Made by a program: the position numbers and the translations under genes
Notes under the pieces: generated by a model
What the model was told of the DNA's origin: nothing
Seen by the model: the letters and a program-made list of their open reading frames with translations, nothing else
Database searches by the model: none
Shown: in pieces, positions 24,423-35,300 of the stretch
Layout: every line of letters begins with the position of its first letter
Position numbering within the stretch: the stretch's first letter is position 1
Origin: Ottelia alismoides
Lineage: Eukaryota > Streptophyta > Magnoliopsida > Alismatales > Hydrocharitaceae
DNA: 64,000 nucleotides
Assembly: GCA_037367405.1 (NCBI GenBank)
Contig: JAZKJV010005749.1
Location: forward strand, 1 to 64,000
Reading direction: 5' to 3'

Positions 24423-25339
24423 TCCACAAGATTGGTGTGCGATCCGAATGCGTTCTCGACAAAGCCTGAGCCTTCGCCAAAGGAAACATCAGCAAAGCCT
24501 CTGTAGATAGCAGAATCTATCAATGCGGGATCTAGCTCTTGAATTATGCCACATCTACTGGCGTCCCACTGCATCGAGGATCTCCAACCCCAAGTCATCC
24601 ACCATCCCTCTCATCTCCTCGGAACCGGCATCTCTTCCGTCCCAGCCGCCATGACGATCCTCAGGAAGCAAAGTAACATTAAAGTCACCGGCGACAATCC
24701 ACAACGCATCCGGAAACTTCTCCCTCACCAAGCAAAGGTCGGCCACCAAGGCACTGATACCACTTCCCCCAGAAGGGCCGTACACATTCGTGACCAAAAA
24801 GGTCACCCCATCCATGCATCGCCACAATAAAACCAAAATAGAGTACCGGCCCCGCACTTCCTCACCCTCCATCGCCAACCATTCTCCATTCCATCCCGTT
24901 ATCAATCCCCCCGCTGCCCCAACTGTCGCTATAGTCTAAACGCTCCCAATCGGCCATCACCTACTTCACTCCAAACACCCTCCATCTCACCTGAGATCTT
25001 GGTCTCCTGGAATATAGCAATGCCAACACCCTGTTCCCTCACCATTCTCCTACCGCTAACCTTTTCTCCGCCTACCCCAATCCCCTCACGTTCCAAGATA
25101 ACAACTTCATTTAGGAACAAAAGAACAACCCTTTGGAGGCACCACACCAATGCTTTTCAAAACCTCCTCTCCATACCCCTCAAGAGCACCCCTTCCCAAA
25201 AACCCTCTTCCACTCCCCCCTCCTTCTCCTCACCTGGACCCACCGCAGGGACATCATCTTCCTCCCTCCCACCCTCGAGCACATTCCTCAGCCAAGTACT
25301 CACCTCCCTGCTAGGTACCGCAGCCACCGGCGTCGACTT

Positions 25340-27053
25340 AGACTCCCTCAGCATAACTTGGCCCCCCACCATCCTGTAAACCTATGCTCTTCACCTTCGC
25401 CTTTGCTCCGCCAGGCGACATCTGGTGTACCGCTTCCCAAGGCACCGAGCCACCTCCCCACTCGCCAACACCACCACTACTGGCGGGAGGCCCTTTGAAA
25501 TTGGAACGTGCCGTCCGAGGTCGGAGAGCAGCCGTGCCCAGCTGCAGTGAGGGTTGCATGGGTGCCTTCGCGTCTAAGGAGAGGTTGGAAGGCATGAAAC
25601 CATCCAGCCCGGGACGCAGTCTCCCAGCATCCGAGGCCGAAGCGGATCAATCCTAGGACGTACGCTCGAACCCACAGCAGGGCCGCCGCCCTGCACTCCG
25701 GATTAACCGGAGCCACCCCGAATCAAGGGCCAACGGGCCAATAGGCGAAGAGACGAGAGATCCGACTCCAACCACGGATTCAGCGTTGGAGGATCCGCAA
25801 AAAGTAACCGGGTTAGCACCAACAAAAGTCGACTCGGGTACCCGATAACCCGAGTCAAGGCGGACGTGCGAATTGTCCGTATGACCCGGATCCAATGCTG
25901 AAGGACCCACAAAAAGTAATCGGGTCAGCACCAACAATATTTGACTCAGGGACCCGATAACCCGAGTCAATGCGGACGTGCGTATGACCCAAGCCTCCCG
26001 CCACCACCTCCACAAACAACGGACGGTTCCCAAGGGGACCTCCCACGCTGCCCCAAGGCACCTGCTGTCCTCCAACACCGGTTGAGGCGTTCCTTGGGCC
26101 GCACACCACATCTTTAGCCAAAAAAGGTTCAGCATTTCGAAAGCTACGGAAAGGTGACCCTTCTCCTTCCAGTTTCCTCTTCCCCGAAGAAGAGACCGAA
26201 GCCCTACCTGACTATCGATCCACCTCCTCTAGCGAGCCCTCCAACTGGACCTCCAAGGAGAACCACACTCCGCCAATCGTTGCTTGATGGAAAAAACGGA
26301 AGGTTATCACATTCGCGACCCCTTAACAACTAAACACGATAGCCGACCGCAGCTCAGGCCACTGGACACCACCTCCGAGACCGCCACCACCCTGCTCAGT
26401 AACCCGCGCACCGCCGCGAGGTCCTGAGCAACCAGAGGGGCGCCCCGAATAGAGAAGAGCCCCTCCCTTCGCTGCGCGTTGCCACCCCCATCCCGCAACA
26501 ATGGCACCCGCCAATGGATTCTCCCCAGCGCCCGGCGAGAGAAATCCAGGAGCTTCCGAGCCTCCTCAGAAGAAAGCTCCCTAGCAAATACCAACGAATC
26601 CTCCAACAGAGCAACATCGCTGCGGAAACTGGTCCCGAGCGCACCTCCAATGTCGGCCATGGCGTCCGCCAACCCCCGATCCTTGTCACGACAGAACCCC
26701 ACCAGAAACGAACCACCCCCTCCTTCCGCTAGCTGGTTGCCCAATAGTCCTGATCACCCTCCCCCTTCCTCAACACCCCGCTCGCACGCACAAGCACCGA
26801 CACCCTTAAGCCTCGTCGCTGACATCGGAAGCTTCGGTGCCTGCTCCCGCCATACATAAAGCAATGCGCCGGATCTCTGCACAACGCCGCTCGATGGCCA
26901 CGCGTACCACATCGAAAGCAGAAGCCAGCGAAACGCCCCTCTGACAGGCCATCCGAGCATCCAACCGGGCGCCCACATCGTCCCACCTTCGTCCAACCAC
27001 CGCTCGTACCTTGTGAGAAGCTCCAAACCGTTCAACAACATCTCCCGTAACAA
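25340..27053 (-). pseudogene. L1-B ORF1, broken
   Basis: On the minus strand, CFRCGTRGHRAALCRD followed by CFMYGGSRHRSFRC (26810-26920) gives two CCHC knuckles, the second with a Cys replaced by Tyr. A Ser/Gly-rich region without recognised domains follows (26307-26744). A 112-bp internal duplication lies at 25790-25985. Frameshifts are frequent. Confidence 0.75.
25790..25985 (-). repeat. 112-bp tandem duplication in L1-B ORF1
   Basis: The block from AGGATCCGCAAAAAGTAAC to CCCGATAACCCGAGTCAA and GCGGACGTGCG at 25790-25873 recurs at 25902-25983 with substitutions. Confidence 0.8.
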
Positions 27054-27186
27054 TCAGCTATATCACAGTATATCGACGATACATCCACTGGTATTAGGGA
27101 AAACAACATACATAATAGTATCGATATCGGTCGATATATGATACCCGATATATTAGCGATATATCTCGATATTTGAATCCTTGATT

Positions 27187-27545
27187 ACATATCGTCCCTC
27201 CTCTAAACAACTTCAAAGCCTACTTGATCAACAACACCTCATTGAATTGCCCCAAGCTCTAAACTACTAGCACAACCTCATTGGTCTTACACCTCCCTCC
27301 CATATGGCTAGACAAGTGCCTCCACTCTACTCATTTTTTGTAGGATCCTCCGACTTTGTTGGTAGCTTGGATATTGCCATGAAGAATGGCATAGTCAACA
27401 AAATAGATTTCAACATAACCATGCATCCTCTCCTAAGCAATAGCTTCGACCTCTACCCCATGAGCATTTGTTCCAATCTCTCTATTATCAGTCTCCTTTC
27501 CATTATTCTACTTTATGTGCTTAGTAAGGGCTTTGTCTTCTCACA
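27187..27545 (-). pseudogene. L1 ORF2 relic, RT thumb region
   Basis: The minus strand gives IERLEQMLMGW then SKLLLRRGCMVMLKSILLT, MPFFMAISKLP and FNEVLLIK, a decayed version of the plant L1 motif KMLSGWKAKLLSRGGRxVLLKSVLSSIP. Only this short part survives. The + strand ORF at 27304-27576 is its shadow. Confidence 0.65.
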
Positions 27546-27749
27546 TGTCAAGGACTTCAAACCCTCGCCATGTTAAATACTATAAGTGGTAGTACTATGG
27601 TACCGCCCATCCCAGCTTATCGTGGATAGACATCCATCCATCTAAAAGTCGCTTGAAAAGGAACTACAATGATCTTGAGTAGGAATCATATAACAGTAAA
27701 TAGAAGGTTTTATCATTTGTTTACTTCTGTAATAACAATTATGCCCATT

Positions 27750-27935
27750 CCATTTTTGTAATATCAATTATGCCCCTATATTCCTACGAAATTTATAGTT
27801 CCATCCTTTTCTAATATCTATTAAGCCCCTACTTTACCTCTTCCGTTTTTGTAATATCAATTATGCCCCTATATTCCTATGAAATTCATAGTTCCGTCCT
27901 TTTGTAATATCTGTTAAGCCCTACTTTACCTTAAC
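27750..27935. repeat. 93-bp tandem duplication
   Basis: TTTTTGTAATATCAATTATG and the following CCCCTATATTCCTA block start at about 27751 and again at 27844, each ending CCCCTACTTTACC or CCCTACTTTACC. No coding potential. Confidence 0.85.
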
Positions 27936-28083
27936 AGAAGGGCAAAGCAAGCTATGAATTTTGTAAGAAGCTAGGGGCACAATTGAGATTGCAGAAGTTA
28001 AGAAGGGCACACGTGATAAAAACTCTAAATAGAATCCTCATCCGATTATCGCTAAGTTGAGCACATACTTTGATCATTGATCT

Positions 28084-28325
28084 TCATGCAGGATGCCTCA
28101 TTGAAGATCTCCACAACAATCTTGACCAGTCACCATCATGCGTGCTATTTTGACCCTGCAAGAAGGTAGATGTAACTGTACTCTCTTGGTAGCTATCTCC
28201 CTCACAAGTTGAGGCCTTGGAATCATCCATGCCAAATGCCGCAAAAGCATGCTTTTGATCATTGATATTCATGCCCGAGACCTCGTCAAAGATCACCAAT
28301 ATCTGATATGCGGCCGCATGCCAAC
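28084..28325 (-). pseudogene. L1 ORF2 relic split by L1-D
   Basis: On the minus strand ILVIFDEVSGMNINDQKHAF then AFGMDD resembles the plant L1 RT segment LxIFGEVSGLQINxQKS after the YADD box. It ends where L1-D begins; its continuation beyond 29101 is not recognisable. Confidence 0.6.
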
Positions 28326-29100
28326 TTTTTTTTTGATTTAAAAGAGGGAGAACTCCCGAGGCGGGAGTCACCACAGCCACATTTTCATTAAAAAAAGGTA
28401 GATTAATTTAGCTTGAAGCCCAAAAATTGTAAAGAGCGCTAGTATATAACACAACATTCTCAGAATAAAATCTATGTTTTTAAAGATTAGCTCATTCCGT
28501 CCAGTCCAAATGGCCCAAAGCACTGCAAACGGCTTAGAATAGTCATCCGTCGAACCCATGCCCACTGCGCGAACCGACCTTTAAAATGCATCTAAGCCAT
28601 TGGCCTCCACCCAAGGAATCCCCGCCTCCCTCTGAGACGGCGTCGTATACCCGAAGAAAATGTGGTCCGCATCTTCCACTGCGTCCTCACATCTGTCACA
28701 ACACGTGTCTGCCAAGCTGAACAATCTCCCCCTCCTCCCTTTATCACATAAGCGGTTTCTTCTCAAACACAATAGGAAGATCTTCACTCTGCACGGGATC
28801 CTGGCTGCCCAAATAATCTTCATGTCCGCACACATTACCTCGTCACGCGCCACTGCCAACCTACTCATAGCATCATAAGCTTTCTTAACCGAGAATCTCG
28901 CCCCTCCCATGCAAAATGATCAGCTTCATCAGACCATTCCCCCGGCTGAGGGACCTTTTCCAGCAACCGCAAGAAGTTATCCAAGCATCCGCGAATTGGG
29001 CGGCGTTTCCCTAGACTGTTGGCTCTGGTGACTGATAGTGATGCACATCTGGCTGAGGTGGCGGACTATGGCTCGTGGGCCCCGCGGTTCGTGTCGGATC
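28326..29100 (-). mobile_element. 5'-truncated, internally inverted L1 (L1-D)
   Basis: 28326-28992 is minus-strand L1 3' sequence: FLRLLE-like residues, [38 protein letters not shown], a zf-RVT core CDRCEDAVEDADHIFF, a 3' UTR and an A run (T run at 28326-28334). 28994-29100 is L1 sequence on the + strand (IGRRFPRLLALVTDSDAHLA, then FVSDP) that lies just upstream of it in an intact element such as L1-C. Flanks CATGCCAAC (28317-28325) and CATGCGAAC (29101-29109) are a 9-bp duplication with one mismatch. The structure is that produced by twin priming. Confidence 0.85.
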
Positions 29101-29151
29101 CATGCGAACATATGCTTGCATGCCTTACATATTATTGGTTGTACTACATAT

Positions 29152-29584
29152 CAATGTTCAGGAAGGCACTATGCGGTATTCAGTCGGAGGGGTAACTGCA
29201 TAGAGAGTATGCGGTATGCGGGAGAGTATGCGGGGGGTATACAGTTTTATGCGGTTTGGTATTTTTTTATTAAAAATATAAATAAATATTTAATATTATG
29301 GTAATATCCTCAGTCGGGAGAGTATGCGGGGAGTATGCAGTTTTATGCGGGAGAGTATGCGGGAAGTATGCGGTTATGCGGGTGGGGCTATTTGGCTTTA
29401 GATTAAATAAAAAAAGCTCTATCAGAAAAGCGACCGAGTATACGGCTGCATAGGGGGTATACTCGGCTGAGTATGCGGGTCAACCCGCATACATGACCGT
29501 TTCATCATACTCGGAGCGGCAAGGCTACCGAGTATGAGTATGCGGCCGAGTATGCGGCTTACTCGGCCGTTTTTCTGAACACTG
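29152..29584. mobile_element. hAT-type MITE copy 1, 433 bp
   Basis: Flanked by a perfect 8-bp duplication CTACATAT (29144-29151 and 29585-29592). The ends are CAATGTTCAGGAAGG and, reverse-complemented, CAGTGTTCAGAAAAACGG. The body is a cluster of GTATGCGGG and CCGAGTATGCGG words around an AT-rich core. A second copy lies inverted at 40744-41184. Confidence 0.95.
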
Positions 29585-29639
29585 CTACATATCAACTTGT
29601 GCAGTGATATGGAAGTTAATATGATAGGAGCATGGAGTT

Positions 29640-29890
29640 CTAGTAGATGAGCGTGTCTTCGGAGGGCGTGGGGTTGGGGTGTTTGGTGCCCCGCCATCGA
29701 AGGCGTCGGAGTGGGGTGAAGGAGCCGGAGGTCGGAAGTCTGAGGCAAAGGGTGAATCCTTTCGGACGGGGTTGTTTTCGGTGTGGTGGGTTGGACCACT
29801 GGGCGCGCCAGTGCAGAGATCTGTTGAAATGCTTCCGTTGTGGGCGTTTCGCGCATACGACCAGGATCGTGCCAGCTGTTTGAACCTTGC
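29640..29890 (+). pseudogene. L1 ORF1 fragment with zinc knuckle
   Basis: GCFRCGGLDHWARQCRDLLK followed by CFRCGRFAHTTRIV gives one complete CCHC knuckle and one lacking its last Cys. Only this part of ORF1 remains; nothing around it reads as an ORF1 continuation. Confidence 0.7.
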
Positions 29891-30059
29891 AAGTGGCAAA
29901 ATGTTTCATTCACCTATTAAAGTAATAGATTCTGTATCTCTCCTGACCGTTCTTGGAGAATAAACCCCTGTTGCATGCTCGAGAGTCGAGACATGATTGG
30001 AGCCAAAGTATCAGTTATTAAAATGATATATACAGGTGCCAGTTGCATCCCGGTTTTAT

Positions 30060-30850
30060 CCTCGTCCAAAGTTGAAATCATCTCTCCTTTGATCATTCAT
30101 TCACCGGCACAGAAAAGAAGATAGTTGTGACACACCGTTTCACCCATGAAAGCCACAAACTGTAAAAAAGCATAAACAATGGAAATCCACTCTTCTTTGG
30201 TGTGCTCCGAAGGAAGGATCAATCAGAAGTGTTACAGGCTTTTACTAAGTCCATCTTCCATATGAATTCCTTTACCCTGGTCCCTGCATGAGACAATCTC
30301 TTTTCTGCCACAAAGTTGTAAAGTAACGATATCCTACTGATGAAAGCAGATTGAGCCTAACTTGGGCACTTGGAAATCCCCGAAGCCTCCTAGAGAGTCT
30401 TCATAATGATCCGATAGATAATGTTGGACAAGGTGATGAGATGACAACCTTCCTTCTGCTTTGGCGATTCCCTCTTAAGCAGCAAGTTGTATGCCTCTTG
30501 AACTCAAAGATCCACACCAAGAACTCTATCACATACTAGCATACAGTGTCCCAAAACTATTTAAAGAAGAATAATGGAGTGCTTCAAAATTGTCAGAACA
30601 CCATCATTTCTTCGTAATTAATCTCACCAGCTCTGTCTACACAAACAAACAACTTACCTAGTCCCCCTTGTCACCCTTATTTCTGGTTGCCCCACCACAT
30701 CCTTTTCCATTGTCAACCACTGAACACCATTCTTTCTCCTACTCCCAGAATTTGTCAAGTGGAAGAATCACACGTCAACATCTCCTTATAGCTTTCTAGA
30801 CCTTTGCTTCTACTTAACTTCTCGCTTTACATCTCCTAGTCCTTGATCCT
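30060..30850 (-). pseudogene. L1 ORF2 relic (linker and RT)
   Basis: The minus strand reads, in several frames, WLKEGDVDVKFFHLTNSG, LITLSNIIYRIIMKTL, SAFISR, VAEKRLSHA, then LWLSWVKRCVTTIFFSVPVN, in the order expected for the RT of a plant L1. Highly decayed and without the YADD region. Confidence 0.65.
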
Positions 30851-31189
30851 TCTCGTTTTATATGTGTATGTATGAGGAACTGTTATTGATGAGATACATT
30901 GGATTGTAAATTGTCAGTTAGCTCGATGTGCTTATAGTTAAATTCCTGTTCACTATCTTCCAGACGGTGGACAAAGTTGCCCAATTCGAAATGGGAATAT
31001 GTATATAATAGGAGCGGATATGTAAGTTATGATCATTGTGAATATTTGTTTGTAATCTAATGACATATAATCTAGCGATATATGAGATCATATGCAAAGG
31101 TGAATCTCATATCTTATAACAGGAAGAGTACTCATCAATCAAACATTAGAAACCAGTTTGAGGCATACAGAGCACTGAAACGTCAGAAA

Positions 31190-31890
31190 TTGATTCGATT
31201 GCTGGAGCTGGCATGACTGGATCTTCTCAGTGGGAAAGGCATACAGAACACTGAAGGGTCCTATGATCTTTGATTACGGGGGGCAGGTGGATTGTAGAAG
31301 AATTTGGAAGTGGAATGTGCCAGCTCATGTAAAGGTGTTTCTGTGGTTATTCAGAAGGAGCAGAATGCCGGCCCAACATACTTGAGATGCCAGGAGGACA
31401 TGGAAGATGCATACCAACATTTTTTTTTCAAGTGTAGATGTTCTTTGGAGGCATGGGCACTGTTTGGGAATCAAATGGTGCATAATGATTGCGGGACAGG
31501 TTTTTGAGTCCATTGGGGTAGGATGGAATGGCACCGCGGAGGAGAGATCTGTGTACTTAGCTCTAATTTGGGCCATCTGGATTGCCAGAAATGGTGTAGT
31601 TTTTCGTCAGAACCGTGTATATGGTGAAATGTAGTGGCACATGCCAAGATGCTCGTTGAGAGTTGGAACTTGTTATCTTTCGATGTCTCTCAACGCCTGT
31701 ATCAGGCTTGTAATGCGGTGATAAATGGTGAAGTTTTTGGGCACACACCTATAGGTGGAGGCCTTTTTTCTTTGAAAAACGTAAGAAACATTATCTTTTT
31801 TATAAACAGTGCAGCTAAGATAATGCGAACTTTGGAGAAACTTTGGCAAAATCTGGGATATTTACTAACGAATTTCACCTGTTTATGATA
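31190..31890 (+). pseudogene. L1 3' fragment (zf-RVT domain)
   Basis: + strand frames give FSVGKAYRTLKG, IWKWNVPAHVKVFLWLFRRS, then CQEDMEDAYQHFFFKC and LIWAIWIARNGVVF. This is the zf-RVT and RNase-like tail at the end of plant L1 ORF2. It ends about 120 bp before the first recognised host exon and probably lies in an upstream intron of that gene. Confidence 0.75.
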
Positions 31891-32009
31891 TGAACCTCCA
31901 ATTTTTTAGGACATTTGTGATCTTTCTGGTGATAGAGAGATGTTTTTTACCATATAAAAACAACAATCATATAGGTTAAAAGCATCTCCTATGAACATTT
32001 GAAATGCAG

Positions 32010-32399
32010 GAAGAGTTTGATACCTATGATCCTAAAGCTCACTGGTTTCTGAGATTACAATTTCTCAAGAGGAGATCCAAAATTATCGAAATTGTCGCAG
32101 CGAAGGATGTTATATTTGCTCTGGCACAATCCGGTCTATGTGCAGCCTTTTGTCGAAGTAAGAATTTGGTTATTTCAATCTTTATTAGTTTTACAGGGTA
32201 TATTAGGAGCTTAGATCTAACTCTTCTCTTTGGATTTGCCATTAACAGGAAGTAACAAAAGAATATGTTTTTTGAATTTAAGCCCTGATGAAGTTATTAG
32301 AAGCCTCTTTTACAATAAGAACAATGACTCATTGATCACCGTTTCTGTTTATGCATATGATCATTTCAGTTCCTTGAAGTGTCGAACCACTCCAATAGA
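32010..32399 (+). CDS. Host gene, first two recognised exons and the intron between them
   Basis: Exon 32010-32157 begins after ATGCAG and ends CGAA before GTAAG. Exon 32249-32399 begins after AACAG and ends ATAGA before GTAAG. The split codon rebuilds AGA (Arg) between AFCR and SNKRICFL. The last two bases GA pair with the G at 57074 to make GAG, giving the junction TPIE-YIRR. The 91-bp intron 32158-32248 is normal in size. Confidence 0.88.
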
Positions 32400-35300
32400 G
32401 TAAGAAATACATTTTTCTTGAGCCAATTGTCTTTTTTATTTGCCGTTATGTTTGCATGCATATTTGCTTTTATTATTCAATATTGTTGGTAATGAACCTT
32501 TTATTCAAGGCTTCAATATAGAACTCAGAAAGCAAACAGAATTAGATTGGGTGCAAGACATGGCGTTTTTTTTTTGCAATTGGTCTATTTGAGGAACCAA
32601 TGACTCATTCAGATTCATCTACAATGCTTGCAGTATCTGTTGATTGACCACTCCGATAATTTATGTTTTATAACCAAGTGGAAATGCCACTTCCATTCCA
32701 ATGGCTTGTGCATGAAACACTTTGCTATCTTATCTAGGAGAATTAATGGCTCACTAGGAATGGAAAGAGGCATTCTCTGTTTGATATCTAAATATTGGGG
32801 AAGTCTCTTTCAACATTTTACTGGACATCGCAAGGGATATCATGACCATGCGGTGCATCTTATGTAGCTTTGATCATCACAGTCATTTATTGTGATGTAT
32901 AGCTATCCATATTAAGTACTCACTTAATGGTCTAGTGGTAGTACATCGTGTCTACCACACAAAAGACCAGGGTTCAAATCCCACTCTTGCAGGGGTTGCG
33001 TTAGGTAGTCGATGGCCAGCATAAAAAATAGTCGAATCTTTCAACATGGATTTGAGCAAGAATCCATGTAGCTGGCCCTACTTATAGTGGGAGAAGGCTT
33101 AGCACATTTTATAGCTGTCTGTGTTAAATTAGTTGAATTTCGTTAAATGATGTTGGACTTGTGGTTAGACACAATCATGACCTCAAGTATCAAAATCTGA
33201 CTCCTTTCACCAAAGATTGCACATGTGGAAATTTCATTGTTACGATTGTTCGAAATCTTGGAAATGACCTAAAAAAGCCATTTTTCGTATATTAAGGTTC
33301 CGATGTTTTTCAATTAATAATAAGATATTTCCAATCCCAATTAAGGATCCAATGTAAGTGGTAGGGATGGAGCAAGAGTGGGAAGATGGGGGGACAACAA
33401 AGGGAGTGAGCTAAGGCGAATTGAGATGGAAAATTAGAGGGCCATCTATAAATGGCAGTATCTTGAGATGGGATAGGCATGGGTGGATGGTCTGAAGCCT
33501 TCAGGGAGGGGGTGTGTAAAGGCATGGCGTCAGGAGGAAGGGTGGAGGAAGCACTCGCATCGGGAGACATGACATCCTTCATGCTGGTGAGGTGTTTTTG
33601 GTGCATGGGCAACTATTTCACGAAGGTTTGCAAGCATGATGTTGTCAGCTTTCGTTGTGGGTTGAAGGCCACCATCAAAAGGACTTTTAGGTGAAGGTAT
33701 AGTGGTAATTGTGTTCTTCAAAGGATAAATTGTGTTAAGGTATGGTGTTGTGGTGGTCCAGGAACGAGACTTAGATCTTCAAAAGTTGGTGGAGGATTTG
33801 ATGATGTTTTTAGGCTCATCCTTTACTAGGGATTTGGTTTAGCTTGAGGATACATTGTGCCAGAGGTTTGCCTATAGAGGAAGAGGTTTTGTTGCTGAAA
33901 TGCATGGATGGTGTAGCGATGTCATGGTGGCCACTATGCTTCCAAGATTGTCTGGCCGATGCAAGGGCATGAGCTTTTGGCATTTTTTTGAAGAATAAAA
34001 GGCGAGACCCCGAGATGAGGCTCACCACAGAAATTTCATTATCAATTAACTTTTCACAATTATAAGAACAATTAGAAAGCTAATAACGGGTTGCCATCGG
34101 ACTCTTGAAATGACTAAGCACATTTTCAGCATAGAACCGTTAACCCCTGAAAATGTTCTCATTTCTAGTACACCAGATTGCCCATAAATGGAAAAAGGCT
34201 GGGGAGATGTCTTCGTGCGAATTGCCACCAATTACCCTAATTGACGTTCAGAAGACGCGCTATCCTAAGTTGTGAGCCATTATATCTCGGGCTACCAACA
34301 CCCTCCCAAACCTGAGAGATGCCCTACATTTGAAGAAAGGATGCTCCAAGTCCTCCTCTTCCTCATTACATCTAGAAAACGTGGGCTCGCCTGTATGAAG
34401 AATGCTTTCTCATCATTTCTTCGTGAGGAGACAACCATGTCTTCTAAGCCATAGGAAAAATTTAATTTTCTACTAGACCTTACAGCTCCATATGATCAAG
34501 AAGTCACGTGATTGATCCATCACGTCCCCATCCTGCCTTTGGGAGAAGACTTGATGTGCTTTTTTAACCGAGTATTTTCCATTGGTCCAAGCAAAATTAT
34601 CCCTACCACCCATAGGGCCCTCAAAGCCTGCCAAATAGGGATGCAAATGGTCAGATACGGATACAGATATATGTCTTATCATATCCTTATCCATTTTAAA
34701 ATCTGAATACGGATTCGGATACGAATGTTATGCGAATGTATGGATCAGGGAACCATATCCTTAGAAAACGGATACGTATGTAAAACAGATATTCAAACAT
34801 CGGATATGGATATTCGACAAACGAATACGGATTATCCTACGAATGTTTCGACTTATATATTTTTACGGAAAATCCTGATAACTTATACAACAACATTCAC
34901 ATGCATTATAAGATAATCATTAAAAAAGGTAATTAAAAAAAGGACATACCCATCTTATTTATCATAATAAATAGGAATGGTGTGTTTCCATCTTTCTTGT
35001 TTATCTTGGATCCTGTAACAAGTCAATAGATTACAACACAAGTAAAAAAATGTAATTTTTAAATTAGTTGCATGATAGACATGGTCACAATTATAAAAAA
35101 GATACCTAGTAGTACATTTCTTGAGAAGAATAATTCACTCTCACCAAATAGTCAGGTCATAGTCACCTAAAATGCAAATTGGATAATAATACAACATAAC
35201 AAGCATTGCATATTTCATAATAGCAACAAAAATATCTAAGAATAAATTGAATAACATAAGTTAACATCTAATGATGCTAACTAACAAAAGAAATTATAAC

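Larger units (their letters stand above)
18790..25150 (-). pseudogene. L1-B ORF2, broken and interrupted
   Basis: The endonuclease (25150-24431) shows IFQETK, FLVTNVYGPSG and WIVAGDFNVTLLPEDRHGG. After the MITE come the linker (24017-23681) and RT (23461-22812) with [50 protein letters not shown] and [11 protein letters not shown]. After the inserted block the RT resumes at 20545 with an HADD box in place of YADD (DTVLFMGEDEEG), then IRRLGEMNKAFMAK and, near 19080-19050, a zf-RVT core CGWCGEATEDADHLFF. A 180-bp tandem duplication lies at 19481-19842. Confidence 0.87.
18704..27057 (-). mobile_element. L1-type LINE (L1-B), minus strand
   Basis: It is flanked by CTACATCACAG (18693-18703) and CTATATCACAG (27058-27068), an 11-bp duplication with one mismatch. 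The 3' end on the minus strand ends in a short A run just before 18703. The element contains a 397-bp MITE (24026-24422) and a block of + strand L1 sequence (20546-22811); its own sequence is about 5.7 kb, full length. It inserted into N1. Confidence 0.85.
12247..27183. mobile_element. Non-autonomous DNA element N1, split by two L1 insertions
   Basis: The left end CACGGTTCAAAATATCG and the reverse-complemented right end CAAGGATTCAAATATCG form a terminal inverted repeat. The pieces are 12247-12941, 18425-18703 and 27058-27183; after removing L1-A and L1-B they make about 1.1 kb with no coding capacity. The interior is rich in ATATCG palindromes. Flanks ATTATAGC and ATTACATA agree at 5 of 8 positions, so the 8-bp duplication is only suggested. 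Confidence 0.65.

Noticed and set aside
27304..27576. 90-codon + strand ORF beginning MARQVPPLYSFF
   Set aside because: The opposite strand reads as an L1 RT thumb region, so this is a shadow frame.
27058..32009. The host gene's missing first exon
   Set aside because: I searched the frames upstream of 32010 for a short GC-rich exon with an initiator Met but found only L1 fragments and MITE sequence; no candidate could be supported.
32923..32995. A tRNA gene
   Set aside because: A-box and B-box words are present, but the acceptor and anticodon stems do not pair, and the sequence runs on into an RTE-like tail, so a SINE fits better.
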